64,000 bases of DNA from Pseudidiomarina indica. Its GTDB lineage: Bacteria > Pseudomonadota > Gammaproteobacteria > Enterobacterales > Alteromonadaceae. Under the pieces are notes generated by a model that saw only the letters and a program-made list of their open reading frames with translations, searched no databases and was not told where the DNA came from. The stretch covers positions 1-64,000 of the forward strand of contig NZ_FMXN01000006.1 in assembly GCF_900104245.1 (NCBI RefSeq). Reading direction: 5' to 3'. This document shows positions 54,446 through 64,000 of the stretch, one piece after another (the stretch's first letter is position 1; each line of letters begins with the position of its first letter). The position numbers were made by a program, and so were the translations under genes.

Positions 54446-56890
54446 TTACTCCGCTGGCACATGTGCACTATGGGCAATTTCATCTAACAACGCACTCGGC
54501 GACATTGGCGCATGGAAATAATACCCTTGGCACACAATGGTGTCCGATAAGCTCGCCAAGAAGTCAAGTTGTTCCTTCGTTTCTATCCCTTCAGCAACCA
54601 CACGCAAGCCAAGGTGTTGCCCCATCGACACAATGGTTTCCACAATTTTGTTTTGCTGCTCACAGCCAATACCTTGCACAAACCCTTGGTCAATTTTCAG
54701 TTCATCAATAGGCAATTGACTGATGTAGCTAAGCGATGAATAGCCGGTGCCAAAGTCATCGATAGAGAACTGCACCCCCAGTGTTTTGAGCTGATTAATT
54801 TTATTCGTGATTCCTTGCAGGTCATCAACCAAGAGGTTTTCGGTCACTTCCAGCACCAAACGTGATGGTTTGACCCCACTCAGATGAATCTGCTCAAGTA
54901 CTTGCTCCACCAAATTCGGCTCACGGAAGTGACGCGGACTGATATTAATGGCCACGGTTAAATGATCGGGTAATTGCGCGGCAACTTGTAGTGCTTCGGC
55001 CACAATCCACTGCCCCAATTCCACAATCAAATCACTTTTTTCAGCAATCGGAATAAATATTCCCGGCGAAATTCGCCCGAGTTCAGGGTGTTGCCAGCGA
55101 CAAAGTATTTCGACGCCATGCATGGTGCCATCAGGGGTATGTTGCGGTTGCACCGCTAAGTGGAGCTGTTTGGTGCCAATGGCATCACGCAGTGCCGATT
55201 CAATTTCGAAATGGTGCTCCAGCGCTTCGCGATAGGCCGGGTTAAACACCATCAGCTGGTTACCACCTGCATCCTTCGCATGATGCACGGCCGTTTCGCC
55301 ATAGCGAATGATGGCTTCTGCTGTATTACCAAATTCTGGATAAATGACCAAGCCTGCGCTCATGGTGACAATAATACGTTCCCCACAAATATGTATAGGC
55401 TCGCGCACCTCTTTCAGTATTGTCTCAGCGAGATTTTTCAAATACTGTTGCAAAGCATCATGGTGATAAAAGGGAGGTATCATCACGATAAATAAATCAC
55501 CACCCAAACTTCCCAGCTGTATATTTGGTTCTTGGGTGACCACCTGACTAATGCGCTGCTTGAGTTTCAGCAAAATCTCATCCCCAAACTCAAAGCCACG
55601 CACATCGTTAATTCGTTGCAAATCATCCACATCAAATAATAAGGCTCCACCAAAATGATGAGGTTTACATTGCGCCAAGAATTCCGTTAACTTAGCAATA
55701 CACTGCGGTCGATTAGGCAAGCCAGTTAATGCATCATAGTTAGCCAAGAAATTAAGTTGGGCTTCGGCCGCGCGGCGTTCGGTAATATTTTGTTTACTGG
55801 CAAGGTAATTGATAATGTCACCTTGTTCGTTACGAAGTGGTGAGATCGTTGCCCACTCACGGTATTCAACCCCATCTTTACGGCGATTAAATAACTCACC
55901 CTGCCATGTTTTCCCATTACGGAGTGCGTTCCACATCGCACGATAGGTATCGCGAGGGGTTTTCCCTGACGCTAACAGTTTAGGATCATGTCCCATCACT
56001 TCTGCTGGGGTATAGCCGGTAATGGTGGTAAAGGCTTTATTCACATATTGAATGCGATTATCAAGGTCGGTAATGACGATACTGTCGTTACTTTGCTCGA
56101 CCGCGGTAGTTAGCCGCCGCAGTCGCTCCTCATATTTGTCCCGAGACTTCGCCGCATTAATCAATGCCATTTTGAGTAACCGCAGCTCGTTATATGCTGG
56201 GACGTGCAAATCATCAAGAGATTCACGGCGCGCCAGTCGTTCCACCCCAGTCATTAGGGTTTTCACAGGCCGAACGATAGCAAACTGCAATCCTAACCAA
56301 AGCAATAGTCCCAGCGTAAGTAACACAGCAAGGAATAATCCGAGCTCGAAAATAGCTAACGAGCTGAGTTGTAACCAGCTGTAATCATGGTCGTACACCA
56401 CCACAAAGATATTACGGCGAACTTGCTGACTGATCGTTGATTCAGCAATGACGGGGACTAATGCCACAAAATGCTTGTGCTCTTGGTGATAGGAAATATC
56501 GGTTTCTTCGGTAGTAGCCACTTGTTGCAGTAATGCTGGGTCAAGTTCATGAACAAATTCTGCCACCGAGCGGGAGGCTCGGTTCACGGTGTAATCAGCA
56601 ATAAATTCCCCATTACTGTCGAGCAAAAACACGTGCTGCACTTGCGGATGCACTCGCATCTCGCTGATTAATTCCGCGAGCAGATCATTACGATCGACCG
56701 CCAGAATTCGACTCAATGAACCTTGCGCAACAATGACCATTGAACGCAGCTCGAGCTCAGCACGTCGATAGGATTCCTCTTGCTGCGCTTTAATCAAATA
56801 GTAACTTAACGACGCTAAAATAAAGAGCGCAATGATAACAATAGGAACGGTTATTTGAATGCTAAGCCGGCGATGTAATGGAAGCTTCAT
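54446..56890 (-). CDS. Membrane-bound PAS-GGDEF-EAL protein, probable c-di-GMP phosphodiesterase
   Basis: The 814-residue protein starts at the ATG at 56890, overlapping the upstream lipoprotein stop by 4 bases. The domains in order are a membrane helix (about 10-33), a periplasmic sensor, a second helix near 175-200, a HAMP-like region, a PAS domain with PAC (YREWATISPLRNEQGDIINYLASKQNITERR is its end, seen as YREWATISPLRNEQG), GGDEF and EAL. The GGDEF site is degenerate (GGDLF). The EAL domain keeps the catalytic set: EIL, the Asn of AINISP, LVLEVTEN, SIDDFGTGYSS, the Lys of ELKIDQGFV and VAEGIETKEQ. It therefore most likely hydrolyses c-di-GMP in response to a periplasmic signal. MshE in this window is of a c-di-GMP-binding family. 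Confidence 0.9.
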   Translation of the reverse strand: MKLPLHRRLSIQITVPIVIIALFILASLSYYLIKAQQEESYRRAELELRSMVIVAQGSLSRILAVDRNDLLAELISEMRVHPQVQHVFLLDSNGEFIADYTVNRASRSVAEFVHELDPALLQQVATTEETDISYHQEHKHFVALVPVIAESTISQQVRRNIFVVVYDHDYSWLQLSSLAIFELGLFLAVLLTLGLLLWLGLQFAIVRPVKTLMTGVERLARRESLDDLHVPAYNELRLLKMALINAAKSRDKYEERLRRLTTAVEQSNDSIVITDLDNRIQYVNKAFTTITGYTPAEVMGHDPKLLASGKTPRDTYRAMWNALRNGKTWQGELFNRRKDGVEYREWATISPLRNEQGDIINYLASKQNITERRAAEAQLNFLANYDALTGLPNRPQCIAKLTEFLAQCKPHHFGGALLFDVDDLQRINDVRGFEFGDEILLKLKQRISQVVTQEPNIQLGSLGGDLFIVMIPPFYHHDALQQYLKNLAETILKEVREPIHICGERIIVTMSAGLVIYPEFGNTAEAIIRYGETAVHHAKDAGGNQLMVFNPAYREALEHHFEIESALRDAIGTKQLHLAVQPQHTPDGTMHGVEILCRWQHPELGRISPGIFIPIAEKSDLIVELGQWIVAEALQVAAQLPDHLTVAINISPRHFREPNLVEQVLEQIHLSGVKPSRLVLEVTENLLVDDLQGITNKINQLKTLGVQFSIDDFGTGYSSLSYISQLPIDELKIDQGFVQGIGCEQQNKIVETIVSMGQHLGLRVVAEGIETKEQLDFLASLSDTIVCQGYYFHAPMSPSALLDEIAHSAHVPAE

Positions 56891-57822
56891 TCCAGTATGC
56901 CCGCACACACTGGAAGACGCTGTAACTGAGCAATGACACCAGCATTAATCAGTTGATCACCAATTAGGGTACTGGTTTGCTCAAAATCTTGCTGGAGAAA
57001 TTCGGTACTAGCGGCAGCCGAGAAATATTTAATCTGACTCATGAGCGATAACAACTCAGGTTGGGGAAGCTCAGATAGCTTCGCAATCGTTTCCATGACC
57101 TCGGATTCCGCCTCGGCAATATTAGCTAAGGCAGCATCCCATGACACTGTTGCAAACTCAAGCAACCGCTCACGATGTTCGTCCCACGTTTGCGTACGAA
57201 CAATCATGACATCAATAATTTCGTCAGGAATATCCTGACTTGAAAAAATAACTAGCCCACCGTCGTCAATCAAGTGACGCGTAAAGGGGGCGTACGTAAT
57301 GATCACATCCACATCATTATTCATTAATGCCGACGCATGGCCGTTTGGTACCAACATACGCCGTTGGATTAGGCTGTCATCAATACCGGTTTGTTGCAGC
57401 CACCGTGCCATGATATAACGTGACAAGGTACTGTCTTCCATACCCACTCGTATCGGCTTGCCCGCTAATAACTTGGAAGCGAATGACCGCCCTGCAATCA
57501 CCGCATCAGCGCCATGAGAGCTGAAAATAACGCGAGCCACACAATACTGATCACCACCTCGTGACTGGAGTGCAAGCGCATTGTCTAAACTCAACATACC
57601 CACATCTGCGGCATTGTTAGTCAACATGCGTACGACGCTAATATCGGACACCAGCATCGTAACATTAATATTTTCTGGATGTTGTTCTGGGTGCACCAGG
57701 TGTTGTGCGTACACCGGATGAAAACCTATGCCCGCATTGCCGACAATTGATAACGGCTCAGGAGGTGGCTGGCATCCTGACATCGTCAATATAAACGCTA
57801 TCAACCCAAGTAACTTTTTCAC
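56887..57822 (-). CDS. Substrate-binding lipoprotein coupled to the GGDEF/EAL gene
   Basis: This is a 311-residue periplasmic binding protein of the NMT1/SsuA/ThiY type. The lipobox LTMSGC has Cys17. The fold's two lobes read PLSIVGNAGIGFHPVYAQHL, then AADVGMLSLDNALAL, KPIRVGMEDSTLSRYIM and DVDVIITYAPF. No ABC permease or ATPase gene is nearby. It is followed directly, with a 4-base overlap, by the membrane GGDEF/EAL gene, so it probably acts as a ligand sensor for that protein. The NspS-MbaA pair of V. cholerae has the same logic with a different binding protein. The ligand is unknown. Confidence 0.82.
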   Translation of the reverse strand: MKKLLGLIAFILTMSGCQPPPEPLSIVGNAGIGFHPVYAQHLVHPEQHPENINVTMLVSDISVVRMLTNNAADVGMLSLDNALALQSRGGDQYCVARVIFSSHGADAVIAGRSFASKLLAGKPIRVGMEDSTLSRYIMARWLQQTGIDDSLIQRRMLVPNGHASALMNNDVDVIITYAPFTRHLIDDGGLVIFSSQDIPDEIIDVMIVRTQTWDEHRERLLEFATVSWDAALANIAEAESEVMETIAKLSELPQPELLSLMSQIKYFSAAASTEFLQQDFEQTSTLIGDQLINAGVIAQLQRLPVCAGILE

Positions 57823-58064
57823 GCTGAGCCTCTCGTTAAGCTGCCGTTTTTACTGTGCTAACTACTCCAAAATACTTGGTACCCCAAAGGGCCCCTTCAA
57901 CCAGCTGTCGGGGCTCGTAGTAAAGCATATAATACCAAGCCTATCAATACGGCTATCCATCACACAGCTCATAGCCAAGGCCAAATAACAAGACTGTTTT
58001 TCTCGCGTTATGGGTTACATAATAGCGTTCGATACCAACTTAAATAACAACATTAGGAGCGGCA

Positions 58065-58397
58065 ATGAGCCACTGGATATACCTTGGAATCGCAATTATT
58101 GGTGAAGTTATCGGAACATCCGCGCTAAAGTTTAGTGAAGGTTTCACAAAGCTGGTTCCATCGCTTGTGGTAGTGCTTGGTTACAGCATTGCGTTTTATT
58201 TTCTGGCCTTGGCACTCAAACAGATTCCCGTGGGGATTGCCTATGCCGTGTGGGCCGGCTTGGGCATTGCTTTAGTCACGTTAATCGCCTGGGTCCTTTA
58301 CGGTCAAAAGCTTGATGTGTGGGGGTTTGTCGGTATTGGGCTCATTGTGAGCGGCGTCGCCGTCCTTAATTTGCTCGCCAAGACGAATGGCTCCTGA
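58065..58397 (+). CDS. EmrE-type small multidrug resistance transporter
   Basis: This is a 110-residue SMR antiporter that exchanges protons for lipophilic cations. The essential Glu14 lies in the first helix ([17 protein letters not shown]). Four helices and the motif [18 protein letters not shown] are as in EmrE (PTGIAYAIWSGVGIV). The 242 bases upstream (57823-58064) hold promoters for both directions; otherwise I see nothing there. TTAGGAG precedes the ATG. It converges with ssb. Confidence 0.93.
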   Translation: MSHWIYLGIAIIGEVIGTSALKFSEGFTKLVPSLVVVLGYSIAFYFLALALKQIPVGIAYAVWAGLGIALVTLIAWVLYGQKLDVWGFVGIGLIVSGVAVLNLLAKTNGS

Positions 58398-58401
58398 AGC
58401 A

Positions 58402-58425
58402 ATAAAAAGCCCCGCAATCGCGAGG
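58402..58425 (-). terminator. Rho-independent terminator of ssb
   Basis: On the minus strand a 7-bp stem GCCTCGC/GCGGGGC, with one U-G wobble, is followed by TTTTTATTG. On the plus strand the wobble becomes a C-A mismatch, so it works better for ssb than for the convergent emrE-like gene. Confidence 0.7.
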
Positions 58426-58462
58426 CCTTCTATGGTTGCTTCTTGGATGAGTCAACGTTCGA

Positions 58463-59011
58463 TTAGAACGGGATATCGTCATCGAAGTCCTGATCTGGGA
58501 TAAAGGGTTCAGGCTGCGAGGTTGGCTGCTGGAAGTTTTGTGCTACCGGGGTTGCCTGCTGGGTGGCTGGACGTGGTGCGTCACCGCCGCCCCCGAAGCC
58601 TTGGTTTTGCTGGCCTGCGTAACCGCCGCCTGACGACTGCCCTGCATAGCCACCTGATTGGCCGGCACTTGGACGGCTATCTAGCATTTGCAGATCATTG
58701 ATAATGATTTCGGTGGTGTAGCGCTCCACGCCGTCTTGACCTTGCCATTTCCGTGTTTGCAGGCGCCCTTCCACATAAACTTTCGAGCCTTTTTTCAGGT
58801 ACTCGCCAATAATTTCCGCCAACCGACGGTAAGCGACGCAGCGGTGCCACTCCGTTTGCTCGCGCGTTTCACCCGTTTGCTTATCTTTCCACGTTTCGCT
58901 GGTAGCAATTGAGATATTCGCGATGGCCGTATTGTTTTGGGTATAACGCACCTCTGGGTCAGACCCCAGGTTGCCAATTAAAATTACTTTATTAATGCCG
59001 CGACTGGCCAT
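58463..59011 (-). CDS. ssb: Single-stranded DNA-binding protein
   Basis: SSB coats single-stranded DNA at forks and repair sites. The N-terminal OB fold ([24 protein letters not shown] and [28 protein letters not shown] are its two conserved ends, quoted by parts) is followed by a Gly/Gln/Pro-rich linker (about 115-170) and the acidic protein-interaction tip ending DDDIPF. The 182 residues are typical. It lies between the emrE-like gene and yajR, with uvrA beyond, an order that is common in gammaproteobacteria. Confidence 0.97.
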   Translation of the reverse strand: MASRGINKVILIGNLGSDPEVRYTQNNTAIANISIATSETWKDKQTGETREQTEWHRCVAYRRLAEIIGEYLKKGSKVYVEGRLQTRKWQGQDGVERYTTEIIINDLQMLDSRPSAGQSGGYAGQSSGGGYAGQQNQGFGGGGDAPRPATQQATPVAQNFQQPTSQPEPFIPDQDFDDDIPF

Positions 59012-59036
59012 GCCATCTGCTCCTTAATTATGTTCT

Positions 59037-60419
59037 TTATTGATAAGGTGATAAGTAGGCTTTCACCTGTTCTTCATTGTAATCCGTTTTATGTACTTTT
59101 AAATAGACCGTTTGATCCACCGCAACCACACGCACTTCTTCAACACCCACCACGTGGCTTAATTGTTCTGCGACACCATCAACTTCAGCAGCGGTTAACT
59201 TCGGCACTGGGTAGCTGACACTTTGCTGTTGGGGCGGAGGGAGCATGCCAAAACTCACTACAAACCAGAATAGTAGCAGGATTAAACAGAAAACCCCAAC
59301 GCCTAATAGGCCATAGTACTGCATAATCACACCACCGAGCGCACCGCCTAAAAACGCGCCCAAAAACTGGAAGGTAGAGTAAATTCCGCTGGCACCGCCC
59401 TTGTTGCCTGCGGGAGCAAAACGGGTCAGCGAACTAGGCAAGCTTGCTTCCAGCAAATTAAAGCCAGTGAAAAATAAGATAACGGCGACAGCTAAATACA
59501 TCCAATGCGCAGGCACAAAGACAATCACCGTCACCGCAATCATTAACAACAAAATGCCGATGCGAAAGAATTGTGGATGGCGACGTTGCCGCTCAGCTTT
59601 AATTAGCATGGGCACCATCAGGGCAAATGACGTAAGCAACGTCGGCAAATACAGCCACGCATGTCGCTCCGCCACCAATCCGCCTTGAATCAGCTGCAAG
59701 GGCACCACCACAAAGAACGCGGTCAGCACACAATGCAATACCAATACGCCAATATTCAAGCGAGCGAGTTGGGGGTTGGTAAATAATTGGCTCAACTCTT
59801 GCCGTAACGGAATTAAGTCACCCCGCGCCGCTTTTTGGGCCACCTTGGGCACTGCCCATTGCAGAATAACAATCCCTAGCAACGCACTGACTGCGGTAAA
59901 GTAGAACAGGCCTGCCAAGCCAATCTGCGCACCCAGCAGCGGCCCTAACACTAAGGCGAGCGCAAACGAAAGGCCGATACACAAACCAATAGTGGCCATC
60001 ACTTTCGACCGTTGTGAGTCACGGGTAATATCGGCGGCCAGCGCAAGAATGGCTGCCGCAATGGCTCCCATTCCTTGCAATGCACGGCCAATAATCACCC
60101 CAACCAAGGTGTCTGCCCATGCGGCCACTAAACTACCCACCGCAAATATCAACAGACCAGTAATGATCACCGGTCGCCGACCGATTCGATCGGACAACAT
60201 CCCTAACGGGATTTGAAATAATGCTTGAGTGAGTCCGTAGGCACCAATTGCCAAACCAATTAAGATGGGCGTGTAATCTGGATAATGCTGACCATAAATG
60301 GCAATCACTGGCATGATGAGGAATAACCCCAACATCCGCAAGCCGAATACTGCAGCCAAGGCCCCCGATGCGCGACGCTCTACTGGGGTGAGTCGATTAT
60401 CTAGATTGTGCTTTGCCAT
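59037..60419 (-). CDS. yajR: MFS transporter YajR with C-terminal YAM domain
   Basis: This is a 460-residue major facilitator. Twelve hydrophobic segments are visible. MFS motif A (GMLSDRIGRRPVI) follows the second. The last ~60 residues form a soluble ferredoxin-like domain (PVPKLTAAEVDGVAEQLSHV, then VRVVAVDQTVYLKVHK), which is the hallmark of YajR. The substrate is unknown. It is divergent from uvrA, with a 117-base intergenic region that contains a possible LexA site. Confidence 0.85.
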   Translation of the reverse strand: MAKHNLDNRLTPVERRASGALAAVFGLRMLGLFLIMPVIAIYGQHYPDYTPILIGLAIGAYGLTQALFQIPLGMLSDRIGRRPVIITGLLIFAVGSLVAAWADTLVGVIIGRALQGMGAIAAAILALAADITRDSQRSKVMATIGLCIGLSFALALVLGPLLGAQIGLAGLFYFTAVSALLGIVILQWAVPKVAQKAARGDLIPLRQELSQLFTNPQLARLNIGVLVLHCVLTAFFVVVPLQLIQGGLVAERHAWLYLPTLLTSFALMVPMLIKAERQRRHPQFFRIGILLLMIAVTVIVFVPAHWMYLAVAVILFFTGFNLLEASLPSSLTRFAPAGNKGGASGIYSTFQFLGAFLGGALGGVIMQYYGLLGVGVFCLILLLFWFVVSFGMLPPPQQQSVSYPVPKLTAAEVDGVAEQLSHVVGVEEVRVVAVDQTVYLKVHKTDYNEEQVKAYLSPYQ

Positions 60420-60449
60420 GAAATTCTCATTGTTGCCTGAAAAAAATCG

Positions 60450-60465
60450 CTGCTCATTGTACCAG
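60450..60465. promoter_or_regulatory. Possible LexA box between yajR and uvrA
   Basis: CTG-N10-CAG with exact half-sites is found at 60450-60465, the spacing of the gammaproteobacterial SOS box. The central ten bases (CTCATTGTAC) are a weak match to the alternating TA of the consensus. It lies just upstream of GATAAT (60482-60487), a good -10 for uvrA. uvrA is SOS-controlled in E. coli. Confidence 0.35.
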
Positions 60466-60536
60466 AAGGGACCGGTTGTGCGATAATACTCGTTTCGCTA
60501 AACCACCGAACCAGGCAACGGAGCGTTGTAATTCTC

Positions 60537-63380
60537 ATGGATAAAATTGAAATCCGCGGTGCCCGCACACATAACCTGAAAAACATCGATGTGACTCTGC
60601 CACGTAATCAGCTCGTGGTGATCACAGGGCTTTCCGGCTCGGGCAAATCATCATTGGCCTTTGATACCTTGTATGCTGAGGGTCAACGGCGCTATGTTGA
60701 GTCGCTATCTGCGTACGCGCGGCAGTTTTTATCGCTGATGGAAAAGCCCGATGTGGATAGTATTGAAGGGTTATCCCCCGCCATTTCGATTGAGCAAAAG
60801 TCCACTTCGCATAACCCCCGCTCCACGGTCGGTACCATTACCGAAATCTATGACTATTTACGCTTAATGTTCGCCCGTGTTGGTGAGCCGCGTTGCCCAA
60901 CTCATCAAGTCACTCTTGCCGCACAAACCATTTCACAAATGGTGGACCAAGTGATGAGCTTGCCGGAAGGTGAAAAGCTGATGATTTTGGCACCGGTCAT
61001 TCAAGAACGGAAAGGTGAGCATACGAAGGTTCTGCAAGGGCTTGCTGCGCAAGGGTTTATTCGTGCACGCATTGATGGAGAACTTTGTGATCTCAGTGAT
61101 CCACCCAAATTAGAGCTCCAGAAAAAACATACCATTGAAGTGGTGGTCGATCGCATTAAAGTACGCTCAGGGTTAGAGCTGCGTTTAGCCGAATCGTTTG
61201 AAACCGCACTTGAACTGAGCGGTGGGACGGCGCTGGTGGCACCAATGGACGATGACGCCAGCTTGGCTGAAATCATCTTTTCTGCCAATTTTGCCTGTCC
61301 GCACTGTGGTTACAGTGTGCAAGAACTCGAGCCCCGTCTCTTCTCATTTAACAATCCCGCCGGTGCCTGTCAGTCCTGTGATGGTTTGGGAATTGAGCAG
61401 TTTTTTGACCCCGCTAAGGTGGTCACCAACGATGAACTCAGCCTGACCGGGGGCGCAATTCGGGGCTGGGATAAGCGTAACTTTTACTACTATCAAATGC
61501 TGCAATCGTTGGCGCGCCACTACCAATTTGATTTGAATAAGCCGTTCGCTAGTTTAGCCGATGAACATCGACAGGTCGTTTTATTTGGTAGCGGCGATGA
61601 AGACATCGAGTTTGTGTATCTGAATGACCGGGGCGACCGGGTGGTTCGTAAGCATCCGTTTGAAGGCATCATTCCAAACATGCAACGTCGCTACCGCGAA
61701 ACAGACTCCATGGCGGTGCGGGAAGAATTATCCAAGTATTTAGCCTCGCAGCCATGTAAGAGCTGTGATGGCACACGGTTACGACAAGAAGCAAGACACG
61801 TGTACGTCAATAACACCACCTTGCCCCAAGTAACCGAGCTTTCCATTGGCGATGCTTTGGAGTTTTTCCAGCAACTACAGTTAGAAGGCCAACGGGCTAA
61901 AATTGCCGAGAAGATTCTTAAGGAAATTAACGAACGACTTGGGTTTTTAGTCAACGTGGGGCTGAATTATTTGAGCCTATCGCGCAGTGCCGAAACACTA
62001 TCCGGTGGTGAAGCACAACGAATTCGCTTAGCCTCGCAAATTGGGGCCGGCTTGGTGGGTGTCATGTATGTATTGGATGAGCCATCCATTGGCTTGCACC
62101 AACGAGATAACGAGCGCTTACTTGCCACCCTCACCCACCTACGCGATTTGGGCAATACCGTGATTGTGGTTGAACACGATGAAGATGCCATTCGCGCGGC
62201 AGACCATCTAATTGACATTGGTCCTGGTGCGGGGGTGCACGGCGGACATGTGATTGCTCAAGGCCATTATTCTGAGATTCTTAATAATGAGAACTCGCTC
62301 ACCGCTGACTACTTATCTGGGCGCAAACGCATTGAGATACCCGCCGAGCGAAACCTCCCCAATGAGCGGTTTTTAAAGCTAATGGGCGCACGGGGCAACA
62401 ACCTGAAGAATGTCACCGTTGAGATTCCCATTGGCCTGATGACCTGTGTGACCGGTGTGTCAGGCTCAGGAAAATCAACGTTAATCAACGATACCCTATT
62501 CCCCATTGCGCATCGGGAATTGAACAACGCCACCAGCAGTGAAGCAGCGCCTTATGACGCCATTGAAGGTATGGAGTTTTTAGACAAGGTAGTGGATATT
62601 GACCAAAGCCCCATTGGCCGCACACCTCGGTCAAACCCCGCCACCTACACCGGAATTTTTACGCCTATTCGTGAGCTCTACGCTGGCACTGAAGAAGCAC
62701 GCTCACGGGGATATAAAGTGGGGCGCTTTAGCTTTAACGTGCGCGGTGGGCGTTGTGAAGCCTGTCAGGGCGACGGCATGATCAAGGTTGAAATGCACTT
62801 CTTACCTGACGTTTATGTGCCCTGCGATGTGTGTAAAGGCAAACGTTACAACCGGGAAACCCTAGAGATTAAATACAAAGGGAAAACTATTCACGAAGTA
62901 CTGGATATGACCGTAGAGGATGCGCGTGAATTCTTTAGTGCCATCCCCGCTATTTCACGGAAACTACAGACGTTAATTGATGTTGGTTTGTCTTACATTC
63001 GGTTAGGTCAATCTGCCACTACCCTTTCCGGTGGTGAAGCGCAGCGTGTGAAGTTAGCGCGGGAACTATCAAAACGCGATACCGGTAAAACCTTGTATAT
63101 TTTGGATGAACCGACGACCGGCTTACATTTCCATGATATTCAACAACTGCTCACTGTACTCCATCGCTTACGTGATCACGGCAACACCATCGTGATCATT
63201 GAGCACAACCTCGATGTCATCAAAACTGCTGATTGGATTATCGACCTTGGTCCTGAGGGTGGCTCAGGCGGCGGTGAGATATTAACCGCCGGTAGCCCCG
63301 AGGAGATTGTTAAATGTGAGCGCTCACATACTGCGCGCTTCTTAAAACCACTGTTATCGAGCAATGCCAATAAGGCTTAA
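60537..63380 (+). CDS. uvrA: Excinuclease ABC subunit A
   Basis: UvrA is the damage-recognition ATPase of nucleotide excision repair. The 947 residues contain two ABC modules: Walker A GLSGSGKS (31-38) and GVSGSGKST near residue 640, signatures [16 protein letters not shown] and [15 protein letters not shown], and zinc sites CPHCGYSV ... CQSCDGLG and [24 protein letters not shown] (seen as CEACQGDG and CDVCKGKRY). The length matches the family. ATG at 60537 follows GGAGCG. Highly expressed repair genes of this type often carry LexA control, see the site upstream. Confidence 0.98.
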   Translation: MDKIEIRGARTHNLKNIDVTLPRNQLVVITGLSGSGKSSLAFDTLYAEGQRRYVESLSAYARQFLSLMEKPDVDSIEGLSPAISIEQKSTSHNPRSTVGTITEIYDYLRLMFARVGEPRCPTHQVTLAAQTISQMVDQVMSLPEGEKLMILAPVIQERKGEHTKVLQGLAAQGFIRARIDGELCDLSDPPKLELQKKHTIEVVVDRIKVRSGLELRLAESFETALELSGGTALVAPMDDDASLAEIIFSANFACPHCGYSVQELEPRLFSFNNPAGACQSCDGLGIEQFFDPAKVVTNDELSLTGGAIRGWDKRNFYYYQMLQSLARHYQFDLNKPFASLADEHRQVVLFGSGDEDIEFVYLNDRGDRVVRKHPFEGIIPNMQRRYRETDSMAVREELSKYLASQPCKSCDGTRLRQEARHVYVNNTTLPQVTELSIGDALEFFQQLQLEGQRAKIAEKILKEINERLGFLVNVGLNYLSLSRSAETLSGGEAQRIRLASQIGAGLVGVMYVLDEPSIGLHQRDNERLLATLTHLRDLGNTVIVVEHDEDAIRAADHLIDIGPGAGVHGGHVIAQGHYSEILNNENSLTADYLSGRKRIEIPAERNLPNERFLKLMGARGNNLKNVTVEIPIGLMTCVTGVSGSGKSTLINDTLFPIAHRELNNATSSEAAPYDAIEGMEFLDKVVDIDQSPIGRTPRSNPATYTGIFTPIRELYAGTEEARSRGYKVGRFSFNVRGGRCEACQGDGMIKVEMHFLPDVYVPCDVCKGKRYNRETLEIKYKGKTIHEVLDMTVEDAREFFSAIPAISRKLQTLIDVGLSYIRLGQSATTLSGGEAQRVKLARELSKRDTGKTLYILDEPTTGLHFHDIQQLLTVLHRLRDHGNTIVIIEHNLDVIKTADWIIDLGPEGGSGGGEILTAGSPEEIVKCERSHTARFLKPLLSSNANKA

Positions 63381-63401
63381 TAGGAGTCATTAGTTCAACC
63401 C

Positions 63402-64000
63402 ATGACACACGATGTAATCAGCGGCGGGCAACCAATACATGCCCCTGACAACCTCAAACAACTGCTAGAGGATATTCTGCAGCAGGCCATGACTGTGAAT
63501 GACGGTAAAGTCGCCGATTACATTCCTGCCTTGGCAGAGGTTAAAGCTGATTACTGCGCGCTGACGGTTGCCACGCTTGATGGCAACGTCACCTCGGTCG
63601 GCGATAGCAATAAACCGTTTTCCATTCAGTCTATTTCTAAAATTTATGGGCTGATGTTGGCGATGGAACGTCTTGGCGACCCGTTATGGGAACGCGTGCA
63701 GATGGAGCCCTCAGGTCAGCCTTTTAATTCAATTGTTCAGCTTGAATGGGAAAAAGGCATTCCGCGCAACCCCATGATCAACGCGGGCGCGATTTTAGTC
63801 AGCGATGTGTTAGTTAGCCATTACTCAGCCAGTAAATCGGCATTACTGAGCATGGTTCGGGGTTTGTGCGGCAGTGAAGCGGTGTGCGTCGATTCTCGCG
63901 TTCATGAGTCCGAACGTGAACATGGCGCTCGCAACGCTGCACTTGCATACTTGATGAAGAGTTTTAACAATATCGAGTCAGACGTTGAAGAAGTACTCGA
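63402..64000 (+). CDS. glsA: Glutaminase (serine-dependent, GlsA type), truncated by window edge
   Basis: This enzyme hydrolyses glutamine to glutamate and ammonia. The frame from ATG 63402 stays open to the last base, so only about 199 residues are seen. Family motifs are VADYIPALAEVKADY, PFSIQSISKIYGLMLAM with the catalytic Ser77 and Lys80 (S-x-x-K), QPFNSIVQLEWEKGIPRNPM and NAGAILVSDVL. The nearest AGGAG lies about 15 nt upstream, which is far, but no better in-frame start is seen. It follows uvrA by 21 bases. Confidence 0.93.
   Translation, partial: MTHDVISGGQPIHAPDNLKQLLEDILQQAMTVNDGKVADYIPALAEVKADYCALTVATLDGNVTSVGDSNKPFSIQSISKIYGLMLAMERLGDPLWERVQMEPSGQPFNSIVQLEWEKGIPRNPMINAGAILVSDVLVSHYSASKSALLSMVRGLCGSEAVCVDSRVHESEREHGARNAALAYLMKSFNNIESDVEEVL

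Noticed and set aside
57823-58064. A tRNA or small RNA gene in the gap before the emrE-like gene
   Set aside because: No cloverleaf-like sequence, T-arm motif or terminator was found; the gap is best explained as divergent promoters.

Overview
The window is a chromosomal segment of a gammaproteobacterium. Gene content and order (rplM-rpsI; zapE-zapG-degQ-degS; murA-ibaG-mlaBCDEF; kdsD-kdsC-lptCAB-rpoN-hpf-ptsN-rapZ-npr; tldD-nitrilase-yhdP-rng-maf-mreDCB; MSHA pilus genes) are those of marine Alteromonadales. An Idiomarina/Pseudidiomarina-type organism is my best guess, from family knowledge only. Almost everything is dense, housekeeping, operon-like DNA. The accessory or damaged parts are the left edge (1-2.6 kb) and the junctions of the MSHA locus (33.8-40.7 kb).

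Layout. 1-2.6 kb: AT-rich accessory DNA with a small lipoprotein, an RHS core fragment with a variable tail, a 93-residue membrane protein, and a secreted protein gene split by a frameshift in a run of seven A. 2.6-3.7 kb: rpsI and rplM with promoter and terminator. 3.7-9.5 kb: a Na/phosphate symporter-like gene, zapE, zapG and the envelope proteases degQ and degS. 9.5-20.9 kb: envelope biogenesis. murA (peptidoglycan), mlaFEDCB (phospholipid retrograde transport), kdsD/kdsC and lptC/A/B (LPS synthesis and export) are followed by rpoN, hpf and the nitrogen PTS genes. 20.9-33.2 kb: pmbA/tldD protease, yjgA, nitrilase, the giant AsmA-like yhdP, rng, a deleted maf remnant and mreDCB (cell shape).

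33.3-51.3 kb: MSHA type IV pilus. The assembly machinery mshI-mshI2-J-K-L-M-N-E-G and pilins mshB and mshA run leftward. The minor pilin/adhesin block mshD-O-P-Q runs rightward, and mshC is stranded next to mreB on the minus strand. This differs from the usual collinear order. An 11-bp inverted repeat lies at both ends of the reversed block, and a decayed lipoprotein gene sits at one end.

51.4-64 kb: nucleotide metabolism (pyrC, tdk, adenosine deaminase-like), a substrate-binding lipoprotein coupled to a GGDEF/EAL protein, an EmrE-type pump, ssb, a YajR-type MFS carrier, uvrA and the start of a glutaminase gene that runs off the window.

The points most worth a second look are: the reversed mshDOPQ block; a long inverted repeat that could sequester the degQ ribosome binding site; the maf gene deleted internally at what looks like a short microhomology; the frameshifted secreted protein next to the RHS remnant; and the binding-protein/c-di-GMP pair. 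No transposase, integrase, CRISPR array, tRNA or rRNA was seen.
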